Source of the DNA: Streptomyces qinzhouensis
GTDB taxonomy: Bacteria > Actinomycetota > Actinomycetes > Streptomycetales > Streptomycetaceae
NCBI RefSeq assembly: GCF_007856155.1
Contig: NZ_CP042266.1
Coordinates: 3,968,001-4,032,000 of the forward strand
Direction: 5' to 3'
Length of the DNA stretch: 64,000 nucleotides
This document shows, in pieces, positions 25,232 to 33,825 of this stretch. The stretch's first letter is position 1. Every line of letters begins with the position of its first letter. The notes under the pieces are model-generated. The model was given only the letters and a program-made list of their open reading frames with translations. It did no database searches and was not told the DNA's origin. Made by a program: the position numbers and the translations under genes.

Positions 25232-26208
25232 GGGGCGAAGTCACCCGCGGCGGGGAAGGGGGCGGGACGCGGACGGGCCTGCGGGCAGCCGTCCCGGAGG
25301 TCTTCGCTCCGGGCGCCCTCGCCCCAGGGGGCACCGGTTCCGGAGCCGGGCGCCCAGGCGGCGCCGTCCTGCCGGTAGCGCGCTCCCGTCGGCCCGGAGA
25401 CCTCCACCGCTTCCGCCGGTACCGGGCGCTCCGCGGACTCCGCGGACTCCGCGGACTCCGCGAACCCTGCGGACTGTGCGTACTCCGCGGACGCTGCGGA
25501 CTCCGCGGCCCCTGCGGATTCCTCCTGCGGCGCGATCAGGCGGTAGCCGCGTCCGTACACCGTCTCCACGACCCTCGGGAAGCGGCCCTCGGACTTCAGC
25601 TTCCGCCGCAGGTTCATCACATGCGCGTCCACGGTCCGTACCAGGACGCCCTGGTCGAAGCCGAAGACCCGGTCGATGATCTGCGCGCGGGTGAACACCC
25701 GGCCCGGTGACTGCGCCAGGACGTGCAGGATCGCGAACTCCTTGCCGGTCAGCACGATCGGGACGCCCGCCAGCCGCACCTCGTACCGGTCCGGGTCGAT
25801 CTCCAGCGCGCCGACCCGCAGTACCGCGGCGGCGGCCGGTACGGCGTTCGCGCGGCGCAGCAGGGCGCGTACCCGGGCGGCCAGTTCACGGGGGCTGTAG
25901 GGCTTGGTCATATAGTCGTCGGCGCCGAGGTCGAGGCCGAGGAGGAGGTCCTCCTCGGTGGCGCGGGCGGTGAGGAGCAGGATGGGCACCGGGGACTCCA
26001 TCCGCAGCACCCGGCAGACGTTGAGGCCGTCGACGAGCGGCATCATCACATCGAGGACGATGAGGTCGGGCCGGGTGGCCCGGGCCCGGTCGATGGCGGT
26101 CCGGCCGTCGGTGACGACCTGGACGTCATGGCCTTCGCGCTCCAGATAGATCCGGATCAGCCGGGCCTGCTTGACATCGTCCTCGGCGACCAGAATGCGC
26201 TGCGTCAT
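25228..26208 (-). CDS. OmpR/PhoB-family response regulator with long C-terminal extension
   Basis: 326 residues from ATG 26208 (GGAGGAG 5 bp upstream). The receiver holds the acidic pair E9-D10-D11, phospho-acceptor D53 (LIVLDVMMP) and K102 (MTKPYSP). The winged-helix domain runs about 125-226 with LTGKEFAILHVLAQSPGRVFTR, recognition helix RTVDAHVMNLRRKL and the YGRGYRL hairpin. Residues 231-326 are an added tail of Ala/Glu/Ser repeats and then Pro/Gly-rich sequence, absent from typical members. It is coupled to the kinase. Candidate sites are 11-bp repeats at 23145-23173 and 26304-26319. Confidence 0.95.
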   Translation of the reverse strand: MTQRILVAEDDVKQARLIRIYLEREGHDVQVVTDGRTAIDRARATRPDLIVLDVMMPLVDGLNVCRVLRMESPVPILLLTARATEEDLLLGLDLGADDYMTKPYSPRELAARVRALLRRANAVPAAAAVLRVGALEIDPDRYEVRLAGVPIVLTGKEFAILHVLAQSPGRVFTRAQIIDRVFGFDQGVLVRTVDAHVMNLRRKLKSEGRFPRVVETVYGRGYRLIAPQEESAGAAESAASAEYAQSAGFAESAESAESAERPVPAEAVEVSGPTGARYRQDGAAWAPGSGTGAPWGEGARSEDLRDGCPQARPRPAPFPAAGDFAP

Positions 26209-26303
26209 GACGGCTCCTCCCCTGATGAACTCCCCCGTCACCTACGGATGTCCTTCTGCTACGGAGCGACTCTACGACCGGGAAAGCGAACAAAAGGGGC
26301 GGG

Positions 26304-26319
26304 CTTCACGGTGCCTTCA
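26304..26319 (+). promoter_or_regulatory. CTTCA direct repeat, 11-bp spacing, in divergent promoter region
   Basis: CTTCA at 26304 and again at 26315, exactly 11 bp apart, in the 274 bp between the divergent response-regulator and peptidase genes. It shares its core with the TCTTCAA repeats at 23145-23173. Confidence 0.35.
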
Positions 26320-26482
26320 AGATTGGGCGGACCAGCGGATGATCCATGAGCGCTCCGCGGGCGTTCTGCCGGGATTGTCGCTGGGTGATGGGGAGGAAAT
26401 CACGGCGCGGGGGGTTAACCCGAGGAAGTGTCCGCCTGGTTGCCGGATGGGACCGGCCCGCTTTTCCCGGAAGGCTGAGCGC

Positions 26483-28111
26483 ATGATCGGAACCCGCGGA
26501 ACCACCGACGACCACGGAACCACCGACAACCACGGCGCCAACGACAATCGCAGCAGCTCGCGCGACCGTAATGGCTTACGCGACCACGGCACCTCCGGGC
26601 GCCGCGGCGGCGGCCGGGCCCACACCGCGCTTCTGCTGTCGGGCGCCACCCTCGCCTCGGCCGTACTGACCGGCACCGCCACCGTCCAGGCCGCCCCCGG
26701 ACCCGGACCCGGCGCCCGGGCCCAGCCGCCCGCGCTGAGCTGGACCCCCTGCCATCAGCCGGGTCAGGAGTGCGCGTATCTCACCGTCCCCGTCGACTAC
26801 CGCGAACCCCACGGCCCGACGATGCGCCTGGCCGTCTCGCGCATCCTCAGCACCTCCCCCGGTGAGCGCCGCGGGACGCTGATGGCGGTGCCCGGCGGGC
26901 CCGGCGGCTCCGGGGTGAAGCGGCTGACCGACAAGGGGCCGGCCCTGCGGGCCCAGTTGGGCGGGGCGTACGACCTGGTGGCCCTCGACCCGCGCGGCGT
27001 GGGCGGCAGTTCGAAGGCGGCCTGCGGGCTCGACGCGAAGGACCTGCGGGTCGACAAGCTGCGCTCCTGGCCGGGCGCGGACGGCGATATCTCGGAGAAC
27101 GCGGCGCGGTCACGGCGGATCGCCGAGGCCTGTGCCCGTAACGGCGGGGACGCGGTCCGCAGTCTCAGCTCCCTGAACCAGGCCCGGGACCTGGACCGGT
27201 TCCGGGCGGCACTGGGCGAGGAGAAGGTGTCGTTCTGGTCGACCTCGTACGGCGCGTACGTGACCGCGATCTACGCACAGCGTTTCGGGCACCGCACCGA
27301 CCGCGTGGTCCTGGACAGCAGCGGCGACCCGGACCACCGGCGGGTGGCGCGCGGCTGGCTGGCCAACGGCGGCCCGGCGGTGGAGCTGCGGTTCGCCGAC
27401 TTCGCGGCCTGGGCGGCCGACCCGGCGCGGGGGCCGGGGCTGCGGCTCGCCGAACGGCCCGAGGAGGTCCGGTCGCTGGTGATCGCGCTCGCCGAACGGC
27501 TGGACCGGGTGCCCAAGACCCGTACGGACACCGAGGGCATCGCGCTGGACGGCGCGATCCTGCGGAACACCCTGTTGAGGATGCTCTCCAGCGACTCCGA
27601 ATTCCCCGCCCTGGCCGGGCTGATCCGGGACGCCCGGGACCCGAAGGCCGTGGTGGCGATACCGGGCGATGTGAAGCAGCCGCTCTCCGACCAGGACGCC
27701 GCCGTCTGGGTAGGGGTGATCTGCAACGATGTGAACTGGCCCGGTCCGGGCGCCGGATACCCGCGGGCCGTCGCCGAGGACCGGGCGCGGTATCCGCTCA
27801 CCGGCGGTCTCCCCGCGAACATCACGCCCTGCGCGTTCTGGAAGAACGCGGACCGGGAGAAGACGGTCCGGATCACCGGCGAAGGACCCTCGAACATTCT
27901 GATGATCCAAGCCCGCCGGGATCCGGCCACCCCGCACTTCGGCGCGGTGAGGATGCGTCAGGCGCTGGGCGACCGGGCCCGGATGGTGACGGTCGAACGC
28001 GGCGGCCACGGGGTCTATCTGGGCGTGGGGAACCCGTGCGGCGACGCGGTGGTGACGGCGTTCCTGAAGACGGGGGAGCGGCCCGAGGGTGACATTTCCT
28101 GTGGGGGCTGA
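26483..28111 (+). CDS. Secreted alpha/beta hydrolase, TAP-like tripeptidyl aminopeptidase family
   Basis: 542 residues from ATG 26483 (GGAAGG 8 bp upstream). A polar N-terminal stretch with DHGTTDNHG-like repeats precedes the signal helix (about 47-66). The catalytic fold has PGGPGGSG (oxyanion region, 137-144), LDPRGVGGS, then nucleophile S255 in WSTSYGAY, Asp in QARRDPATP and His in RGGHGVYL. The usual GxSxG elbow has Ser instead of the first Gly. The C-terminal TAP-like domain ends GDISCGG. The family removes N-terminal tripeptides from secreted proteins. It diverges from the two-component system and may be its target. Confidence 0.92.
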   Translation: MIGTRGTTDDHGTTDNHGANDNRSSSRDRNGLRDHGTSGRRGGGRAHTALLLSGATLASAVLTGTATVQAAPGPGPGARAQPPALSWTPCHQPGQECAYLTVPVDYREPHGPTMRLAVSRILSTSPGERRGTLMAVPGGPGGSGVKRLTDKGPALRAQLGGAYDLVALDPRGVGGSSKAACGLDAKDLRVDKLRSWPGADGDISENAARSRRIAEACARNGGDAVRSLSSLNQARDLDRFRAALGEEKVSFWSTSYGAYVTAIYAQRFGHRTDRVVLDSSGDPDHRRVARGWLANGGPAVELRFADFAAWAADPARGPGLRLAERPEEVRSLVIALAERLDRVPKTRTDTEGIALDGAILRNTLLRMLSSDSEFPALAGLIRDARDPKAVVAIPGDVKQPLSDQDAAVWVGVICNDVNWPGPGAGYPRAVAEDRARYPLTGGLPANITPCAFWKNADREKTVRITGEGPSNILMIQARRDPATPHFGAVRMRQALGDRARMVTVERGGHGVYLGVGNPCGDAVVTAFLKTGERPEGDISCGG

Positions 28112-28183
28112 CGCATAGAGAGGTACGGGAGGTTCGCTCTTGGCCCGGCACGGGGGTGCGGGCCGGGGGCGGACCTTCCGCGT

Positions 28184-28247
28184 GGGCGTGACCCGGCTCC
28201 CGGGACCCGGAGTCCGCGAGGGCGTGACCCGGCTCCCGGGACCCGGA
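28184..28247 (+). repeat. Exact 28-bp direct repeat, 36 bp apart
   Basis: Copies at 28184-28211 and 28220-28247 begin GGGCGTGACCC and each contains CCGGGACCCGG-type symmetry. They lie between the two TAP-like peptidase genes. Confidence 0.85.
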
Positions 28248-28375
28248 CGCCGTACACCCCTCCTCCGGTATGCAACCGGAGGGTGAGATCGGCCGGCGAT
28301 TCTTTACTTCCTGGGGGCGACAGCGTTCCTACCAGTGCCTGATCCCGTCAACGGCACGGAACGAAAGGGTGGTTG

Positions 28376-28395
28376 TTGTTACCACTTGTTACCAC
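28376..28395 (+). promoter_or_regulatory. Tandem TTGTTACCAC repeats before the second peptidase
   Basis: Two perfect adjacent 10-bp copies end 33 bp before the ATG at 28428. GGTGGTTG just upstream gives partial inverted symmetry with ACCAC. A GTTAC-type repeat could bind a response regulator such as MtrA, whose sites use GTTAC; this is speculative. Confidence 0.4.
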
Positions 28396-28427
28396 CCACC
28401 CCCCATTCCGGGATCGGAGCACGTCCC

Positions 28428-29984
28428 ATGCAGAAACGACGGGTCCTCGCACCCGCCCTCGCCGTCGGCGCGCTGGCGGCCCTCGCCCCGGCGGTCGGTG
28501 CCGCCCCGGCGACCGCTGCGCCCGCCGCCGCGCAGACCCAGCCGACCCGGCAGGCCCAGCAGACGCCGGACTGGAAGGGATGCGGTCCGGAGCTGCCCGC
28601 CGGCGCCGAGTGCGCCACGCTCGAGCTGCCGCTGGACTACCGCGAGCCCACCGGCCCCACCATCGACGTCGAGATCTCCCGCCGTACCGCGGACGCACCC
28701 GCCCTGCGCCGGGGAATCCTGCTCCTCAACCCGGGCGGCCCCAGCGGCCCCGGGCTCGGAATGCCGTGGGAGCCGGCGGCTCCGCTGCCCAAGGCCGTCA
28801 CCGACCGGTATGACGTGATCGGCTTCGACCCCCGGGGCGTCGGTCGCAGCACCCCCCTGACCTGCGAAGTTCCCTCGGAGCAGCGGAAGGAGGCCCGGCC
28901 GTACCGGAGCGCGACCTTCCAGCGTGATGTGGCCGAGACCCGGGCCGTCGCCGAGAAGTGCCGGGCGAAGTACGGGGACTCCATCCGGCACTTCAACACC
29001 CGGAACACCGCCCGCGACATGGACGCGATCCGCGCCGCGCTGGGCGAACAGAAGATCAACTACCTGGGGTACTCGTACGGCACCTATCTGGGCGCGGTCT
29101 ACTCCGAACTCTTCCCGCACCGCAGCGACCGCATGGTGCTGGACAGCGCCGTCGACCCGGACCTCGTATGGCAGAAGGACACCCATCTGTACGCCACGGA
29201 GGTCGAGCGGGCCTTTACCCGCTGGACGAAGTGGGCGGCGCGGAACGCGGACCGCTACCACCTCGGCAACACCCCGGCCCGGGTGTCCCGGACCTTCTGG
29301 AAGATCGTCGAGCAGGCGGACCGTAAGCCGGTCCTGGTCGGTGAGCACCGCTACGACGGCACAGAGCTCCGCTCCGCGATGCGGCCGTACTTCTACTCGC
29401 GGGAAGCGGCGTCCGAGCTGACGGTCAATCTGCGGAAGGCGGCGGCGGGCGAGCCGGTGCCGCCCTTCGAAGGGGCGGGCCGGATATCGGATGACAACAC
29501 CCACTCCTCCTTCAACGCCGTCACCTGCGGTGACGCCGCCTGGTCCCGGAGCGTCAAGGGCTACCGCGCCTCGGCCGAACGGAACGCGGCCCGCTACCCC
29601 CTCTTCGGTGACCACGCCTTCAATGTGACGCCCTGCACCTTCTGGGACAAGCCGGTGGAGAAGCCCACCCGGGTGCGGAACGACGTCCGCGCGCTGATCC
29701 TCCAGAACGAGTGGGACTCACAGACCCCGCTCATCGGCGCCCGGGGACTGCGGTCCCATATGAAGGGTTCGCGTCTGGTGACCGTCGACGAGGGGGAGGG
29801 CCACGGTATCTACGCGGCGAACCGGAACGGCTGTGTGGACGATCTGACGACGGCCTATCTGGCCCATGGCACCTACCCGTCGAAGGACGTCACCTGCCGC
29901 GCCGAGCCGCCCGCGCCGCAGGAGGGACCGGCGAACCCGGTCCACCCGGCGATCGCGGACGCGGCGCGGGGCAACCTCCGCTGA
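28428..29984 (+). CDS. Secreted alpha/beta hydrolase, TAP-like peptidase (paralogue)
   Basis: 518 residues from ATG 28428. A Sec-type signal occupies about 1-35 (VLAPALAVGALAALAPAVGAAPATA). The fold contains NPGGPSGPG (101-109), FDPRGVGRST, nucleophile S216 in a canonical GYSYGTYL elbow, Asp in LQNEWDSQTP and His in GEGHGIYAA. The C-terminal TAP-like domain carries paired Cys (VTPCTF, NGCVDDL, VTCRAEP). It is paralogous to the preceding gene and to the one at 59066, and would trim peptides outside the cell. 316 bp separate it from the first paralogue, with repeats but no other gene. Confidence 0.94.
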   Translation: MQKRRVLAPALAVGALAALAPAVGAAPATAAPAAAQTQPTRQAQQTPDWKGCGPELPAGAECATLELPLDYREPTGPTIDVEISRRTADAPALRRGILLLNPGGPSGPGLGMPWEPAAPLPKAVTDRYDVIGFDPRGVGRSTPLTCEVPSEQRKEARPYRSATFQRDVAETRAVAEKCRAKYGDSIRHFNTRNTARDMDAIRAALGEQKINYLGYSYGTYLGAVYSELFPHRSDRMVLDSAVDPDLVWQKDTHLYATEVERAFTRWTKWAARNADRYHLGNTPARVSRTFWKIVEQADRKPVLVGEHRYDGTELRSAMRPYFYSREAASELTVNLRKAAAGEPVPPFEGAGRISDDNTHSSFNAVTCGDAAWSRSVKGYRASAERNAARYPLFGDHAFNVTPCTFWDKPVEKPTRVRNDVRALILQNEWDSQTPLIGARGLRSHMKGSRLVTVDEGEGHGIYAANRNGCVDDLTTAYLAHGTYPSKDVTCRAEPPAPQEGPANPVHPAIADAARGNLR

Positions 29985-29991
29985 CCGCGCC

Positions 29992-30041
29992 GGGCCCCGT
30001 GCCCGCCCCGGACCATGACGGATCCGGGCGGGCGCGGGCCC
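29992..30041. terminator. Long imperfect hairpin between convergent genes
   Basis: A GGGCCCCGTGCCCGCCCC region pairs with GGGCGGGCGCGGGCCC across a 10-nt loop with small bulges. It lies between the converging peptidase and MORN/HEAT genes and could serve both. Confidence 0.6.
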
Positions 30042-30048
30042 CCGGGCT

Positions 30049-32715
30049 TCACTCCTTCGCGCAGAGGGCGCGCAGCTCATCGGCGGTGCACGGCAGCCCG
30101 TTGAGGCGGAGCACCTCGTTCATATCGACGTTGACGAAGTTCCAGCGGGCAACGGTGCCGGCGAGCGCCCCGACCACCCTCCGCTGGTCCGCCGTGAGCG
30201 GCTCGCCCTCGCCGTACGCCTCGGTCGGGAACACGATGTCGAGCAGGGAGCGGGCCAGCCGGGGGGCGACGAAGGTGCCGGCCGAGTCCAGGAGGGCGCA
30301 CATCTGCTCCAGACAGTCCCGGGAGTGCTCGGGCGGGAGCTGGGACAGGACGTCGAGCGCATCGCCGGACGCATCGCCCTCGGCGAACCAGTGCGCGCCG
30401 AAACCGTCCAGTGCGGGCAGGTCGGTCAGGGCGCCGGTGAGGAGCCGCAGCACCTGAGGTCCGGGGGTGGCGCCGATCCGTACCCAGGTGAGCGCGGCAC
30501 AGAAGGCGAGCAGCGGATCCTCGTCGGTGAGGAACGGCTCCACCAGATCGCGTGTCGCGTCACCGGGCACCAGGCCCAGACAGAGCAGCAGATCACCTAG
30601 GGACTCCCGGTCCCGCGCACCGCCCCGCGCCGCCTCGGCGGCCAGCAGATCCCGCAGGGCGGCCGCGGCGGCCTCGCCCGGGGCGGCGGCCAGCAGATGG
30701 ACAGCCATCTCCCGCGCCTCCCGGTCCTCCCGCGCGTCTCGCGCGTCCTGGTCCTCCCGGGAAGTGCCGGGCGTCCCGGCGGCGAGCCGGGCCCAGGCCG
30801 GGGTCGCGGCGGCGAGACAGCTGTAGATCTCGTGGTACGAGGACTCCACGCCGTTCTCCCCGAAGTACCCCGCCGGATCCTTCGCGCCGGCGGCCGCGGT
30901 GTGCAGCTCCTTGAGCTGCCGGGTGGCGTCCAGGCTGCCGTCGCGGGTGACGACGCGCAGGATCAGCTCCAGCAGGCTCTGATCGCCCCGCCCGGACTCG
31001 GCCAGCGCGATCACGAACCGCATCGCCGGACCGGCGATCCCGGAGACGGTGTGCTGGTGCAGCACCCCGTCCCAGAGCACCCCCAGGGCATGTCCCGAGG
31101 CGAACTCGTCCGGCACGGCGAGCCCCTTGAGCAGGAAGGGGAAGTCCTCACTGCCGCCGAAGAAGCTCTCGTACCGGCTCCAGTCGATGTCGTCCACGCC
31201 CGCCAGGACGTCCGGCACCGGCAGGGTCCGCCAGAGGTGCAGGCCATGGGCGAACTGCCCCAGGTCGGCATCGCGCCGTACATCCATCTGATCGAAAACG
31301 ACCATCGCGCGCTCGGTGCCGTCCGCGCCGTCCACGCCGTACAGCTTCCACCGCCCCACGGGGCCGCCCTTGAGGCCCTGCTCGACCGGGCCCTCGGCGA
31401 TCACCGCGCCGGAGGCGTCCAGACCGCGCCACCATTCGACCGGCTCCCCCTCCACCAGGAGGCCGGAGGGCGCGACCTCGGCCCGCCGGGTCCCGTCCTC
31501 GGCGAACCACACCTCGGACACCAGGGCCTCGTCCCGTTCGACGCGTTCGACGCGGTCGGTCCGGTGGAAACGGCGGTGGGCGACCGTGCCGTCCGGCAGA
31601 TACTCCGTCTCGGCCTTCCGCCGCCCCCGTTCGTACTTCCGGTGGAGCAGTACTTCGCCTTCGGCGTCGTAGGTCCACTCCTCGTCCAGGTCCTCGGGGC
31701 GCCACGGCACGTACTCGCGGCGGCTGACCGGGCGGCCGTCGCGGAACTCGGCCACGATCACCTGGTCGGCGTCGAGGTGCGGTCTGCTCAGCCACAGCCG
31801 CCAGGTGCCGAGGGCGGCGCCGGTGTCCCCGTCGACCTCGCCGACGACCCAGGACTTCAGGCCCGCGACCCAGACCGCCTCGTCCGGTATCGCCTCCCGC
31901 CGCTCCGGCTCGGTGCGCGGATCGGTGAACTCCGCCCGCTCCGGGCCCGTTTCACCGCTCAGCAGCCGCCGGGCCAGCGCCGTAAGACCCTCGTGGGCCG
32001 CGTGCAGCGCGGCGCCCGGCGAGGTGCCGAGCCCGAGGGCCAGACACTGCTCGACCGCCCGTCCGTCCCCGTACCGCTCCGCCTCGATCAGCGGACTGCG
32101 GTAGTCGAGCCGGGCGCGGAGCCCGTCGTCGATGGTGTGGTACTCCACGCCCTTCAGCGCTCCGCCGGTCTCCCAGAACCGGTGCAGCCCCACGCTCGGT
32201 TCCTCCCCGTCCGGTGCGAAGCGCTGGAGGTACCAGTGGCCGTGCCGGGTCGCGTGCTGGGCATCTTCCGGGACGTTCGCCGGGCGCGGGGGTATCGGCT
32301 CGCCGTCGAGATCGACCTCCGAGCCGTCGGCGGTCCAGAACCGCTGGCGGATGAAATACCCGTCCTCGTCGAAGTCCTGGACCATGCTCCGGACGGACTC
32401 CGGGAGCTGGTCCATGACGGTCTCCTGGGACGGACCGTCCGGGCGGTGGAGGAGCAGCGTGCACCGCTTGCCCTCGTGCCACTGCCCGGTCAGCGCGACC
32501 GAACCGTCGTCGTGGTACCGGAAGTGCTCGCCGTGCATCCGGCCCCGGTGCCAGTGGCTGGTTTCGGCCAGGGTCCCGTCGGTCCGCCAGCAGCGCCACA
32601 CCCCGGTTCTTCCCTCGGCGTCCGTCGCCCCGAAAGTCCACCCTCCGTCCTCCTCACAGGGCACGGCCTCGGCGGGAACGCCGTCCGGGCGGTCGGGGGT
32701 GGTGGCTCTGTCCAT
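30049..32715 (-). CDS. Large cytosolic protein with MORN-like and HEAT-like repeats
   Basis: About 888 residues. The N-terminal half holds repeated strand hairpins with G-x-W/F and D-G-T patterns: GWTFGATDAEGRTGVWRCWRTDG, HWHRGRMHGEHFRYHDDGS, VTGQWHEGK-like, WTYDAEGEVLLHRKYERGR and TEYLPDGTVAHRRFH. These resemble MORN or YwqK-type antitoxin repeats. The C-terminal half is helical, with DLLAAEAARGG and VRIGATPGPQVLRLLTGALTDLP, like HEAT/PBS units. There is no signal peptide and no catalytic motif. ATG 32715 is preferred because GAGGAG is 7 bp upstream. It lies 105 bp after the GNAT gene of the YcaO cluster on the same strand; membership in that unit is possible but unproven. Confidence 0.8.
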   Translation of the reverse strand: MDRATTPDRPDGVPAEAVPCEEDGGWTFGATDAEGRTGVWRCWRTDGTLAETSHWHRGRMHGEHFRYHDDGSVALTGQWHEGKRCTLLLHRPDGPSQETVMDQLPESVRSMVQDFDEDGYFIRQRFWTADGSEVDLDGEPIPPRPANVPEDAQHATRHGHWYLQRFAPDGEEPSVGLHRFWETGGALKGVEYHTIDDGLRARLDYRSPLIEAERYGDGRAVEQCLALGLGTSPGAALHAAHEGLTALARRLLSGETGPERAEFTDPRTEPERREAIPDEAVWVAGLKSWVVGEVDGDTGAALGTWRLWLSRPHLDADQVIVAEFRDGRPVSRREYVPWRPEDLDEEWTYDAEGEVLLHRKYERGRRKAETEYLPDGTVAHRRFHRTDRVERVERDEALVSEVWFAEDGTRRAEVAPSGLLVEGEPVEWWRGLDASGAVIAEGPVEQGLKGGPVGRWKLYGVDGADGTERAMVVFDQMDVRRDADLGQFAHGLHLWRTLPVPDVLAGVDDIDWSRYESFFGGSEDFPFLLKGLAVPDEFASGHALGVLWDGVLHQHTVSGIAGPAMRFVIALAESGRGDQSLLELILRVVTRDGSLDATRQLKELHTAAAGAKDPAGYFGENGVESSYHEIYSCLAAATPAWARLAAGTPGTSREDQDARDAREDREAREMAVHLLAAAPGEAAAAALRDLLAAEAARGGARDRESLGDLLLCLGLVPGDATRDLVEPFLTDEDPLLAFCAALTWVRIGATPGPQVLRLLTGALTDLPALDGFGAHWFAEGDASGDALDVLSQLPPEHSRDCLEQMCALLDSAGTFVAPRLARSLLDIVFPTEAYGEGEPLTADQRRVVGALAGTVARWNFVNVDMNEVLRLNGLPCTADELRALCAKE

Positions 32716-32820
32716 GGTCATGCTCCTCGTCCCTGCCTGTCACGGAGCGCGGTCGGCCGCGCGAGTGAACCGCACCGAACTGCCCCCCGTGGACCGTGTG
32801 TTCGGTGCTGCGACGGGATA

Positions 32821-33825
32821 TTAGGGGAGGCCTCCGACAGTGCGGGCGGCCGGGAAGGGCCGAGCCAGTACATGGGTGGTCCAGGTGCGGAACGTCCGGA
32901 ACCCCATGCGCTCGTAGAAGCCCCCGGCCGCCATCGGGTTCGTCGAGTCGACGTCCAGCACGGCCCGCAGGTAGCTCTGCTCCCTCGCCCGGACGAGGGC
33001 ATGCGCGAAGACGGCCCGGTACAGGCCCCGGCCGTGCAGAGCGGGCAGCGTACCGGCGTTGGCGAGATAGAGCTCGCGGCCGGGCGCCGGGTCCCCCGGC
33101 TCGGTGCAGAGCAGATAGCAGAGGATCTCCCGGCCGGGCTCCGAGAGGAGCAGGAACGAGGTCTCGGGCCGGAAGCAGGGGTTCGCGGTGATCGTATGGC
33201 GCCAGGTCCGGGCCGTCATCGGGGCGCTGCCCCAGTTGTCGGTGAAGATGGTGTTACGGGCCGCGAGCAGCGCCGTGTCGAACGTGTCGTCGAAGGGCAC
33301 GAGCTCGGTGCCTGCCGGTACCGCCGGCGCACCGGAGAGCCGGTGGTTCTCCCGAACCAGCTCCAGCCGCATGCCCTGGTAGCCGCGCTCGCGCCGGTAC
33401 CCGGCGGTGTCCAGCGCCTCCGCGAGCCGGACCTGGGCGTGGTGGGTGCGGACATGAAGCTCCAGCGGAGCGTCTCCGTACCGCTCACGGTGGCGCCGGA
33501 CACCGGTCTCCCGGCACCAGTCCAGCAGCCGCCGGATCAGGGGCGGGGTGCGGTGCGCGGGATGTACCGCGAGGTCCAGCGCCAACTGGTGTACGAGACC
33601 GTTGTGTTCCCGGACCCGGGTGGTCGCACAGGCCACCGCCTCGCTGCCGGACCAGACGGAGAGGGTGCCGCCGGCCGGATCGACCCCCGGGGAGTCCAGG
33701 TCCTCGATGATGTCTTCCACGCCCCGGACGGCACCGGTCCGGTCGGCCGCCTCGCAGACGGCGAGCAGCGCCGCCAGCCGGGGCGCGTCGGTGCGGGCGA
33801 TCGGGCGCCACAGCGGTTCAGCCAC
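32821..33825 (-). CDS. Tandem GNAT acetyltransferase of the YcaO cluster
   Basis: 334 residues from GTG 33825, whose start lies inside the end of the YcaO gene (8-bp overlap), so translation is coupled. Two GNAT-like halves are visible. The first starts LWRPIARTDAPRLAALLAVCEAAD and includes LVHQLALDLAVHPAHR. The second has the strong acetyl-CoA signature LPALHGRGLYRAVFAHALVRAR followed by NPMAAGGFYERMGFR. Tandem GNATs such as MshD keep one active and one structural half; the second half looks the active one. An open frame extends to 33972 but overlaps YcaO codons. It probably acylates an amine on the peptide or an intermediate; this role is inference. Confidence 0.9.
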   Translation of the reverse strand: MAEPLWRPIARTDAPRLAALLAVCEAADRTGAVRGVEDIIEDLDSPGVDPAGGTLSVWSGSEAVACATTRVREHNGLVHQLALDLAVHPAHRTPPLIRRLLDWCRETGVRRHRERYGDAPLELHVRTHHAQVRLAEALDTAGYRRERGYQGMRLELVRENHRLSGAPAVPAGTELVPFDDTFDTALLAARNTIFTDNWGSAPMTARTWRHTITANPCFRPETSFLLLSEPGREILCYLLCTEPGDPAPGRELYLANAGTLPALHGRGLYRAVFAHALVRAREQSYLRAVLDVDSTNPMAAGGFYERMGFRTFRTWTTHVLARPFPAARTVGGLP

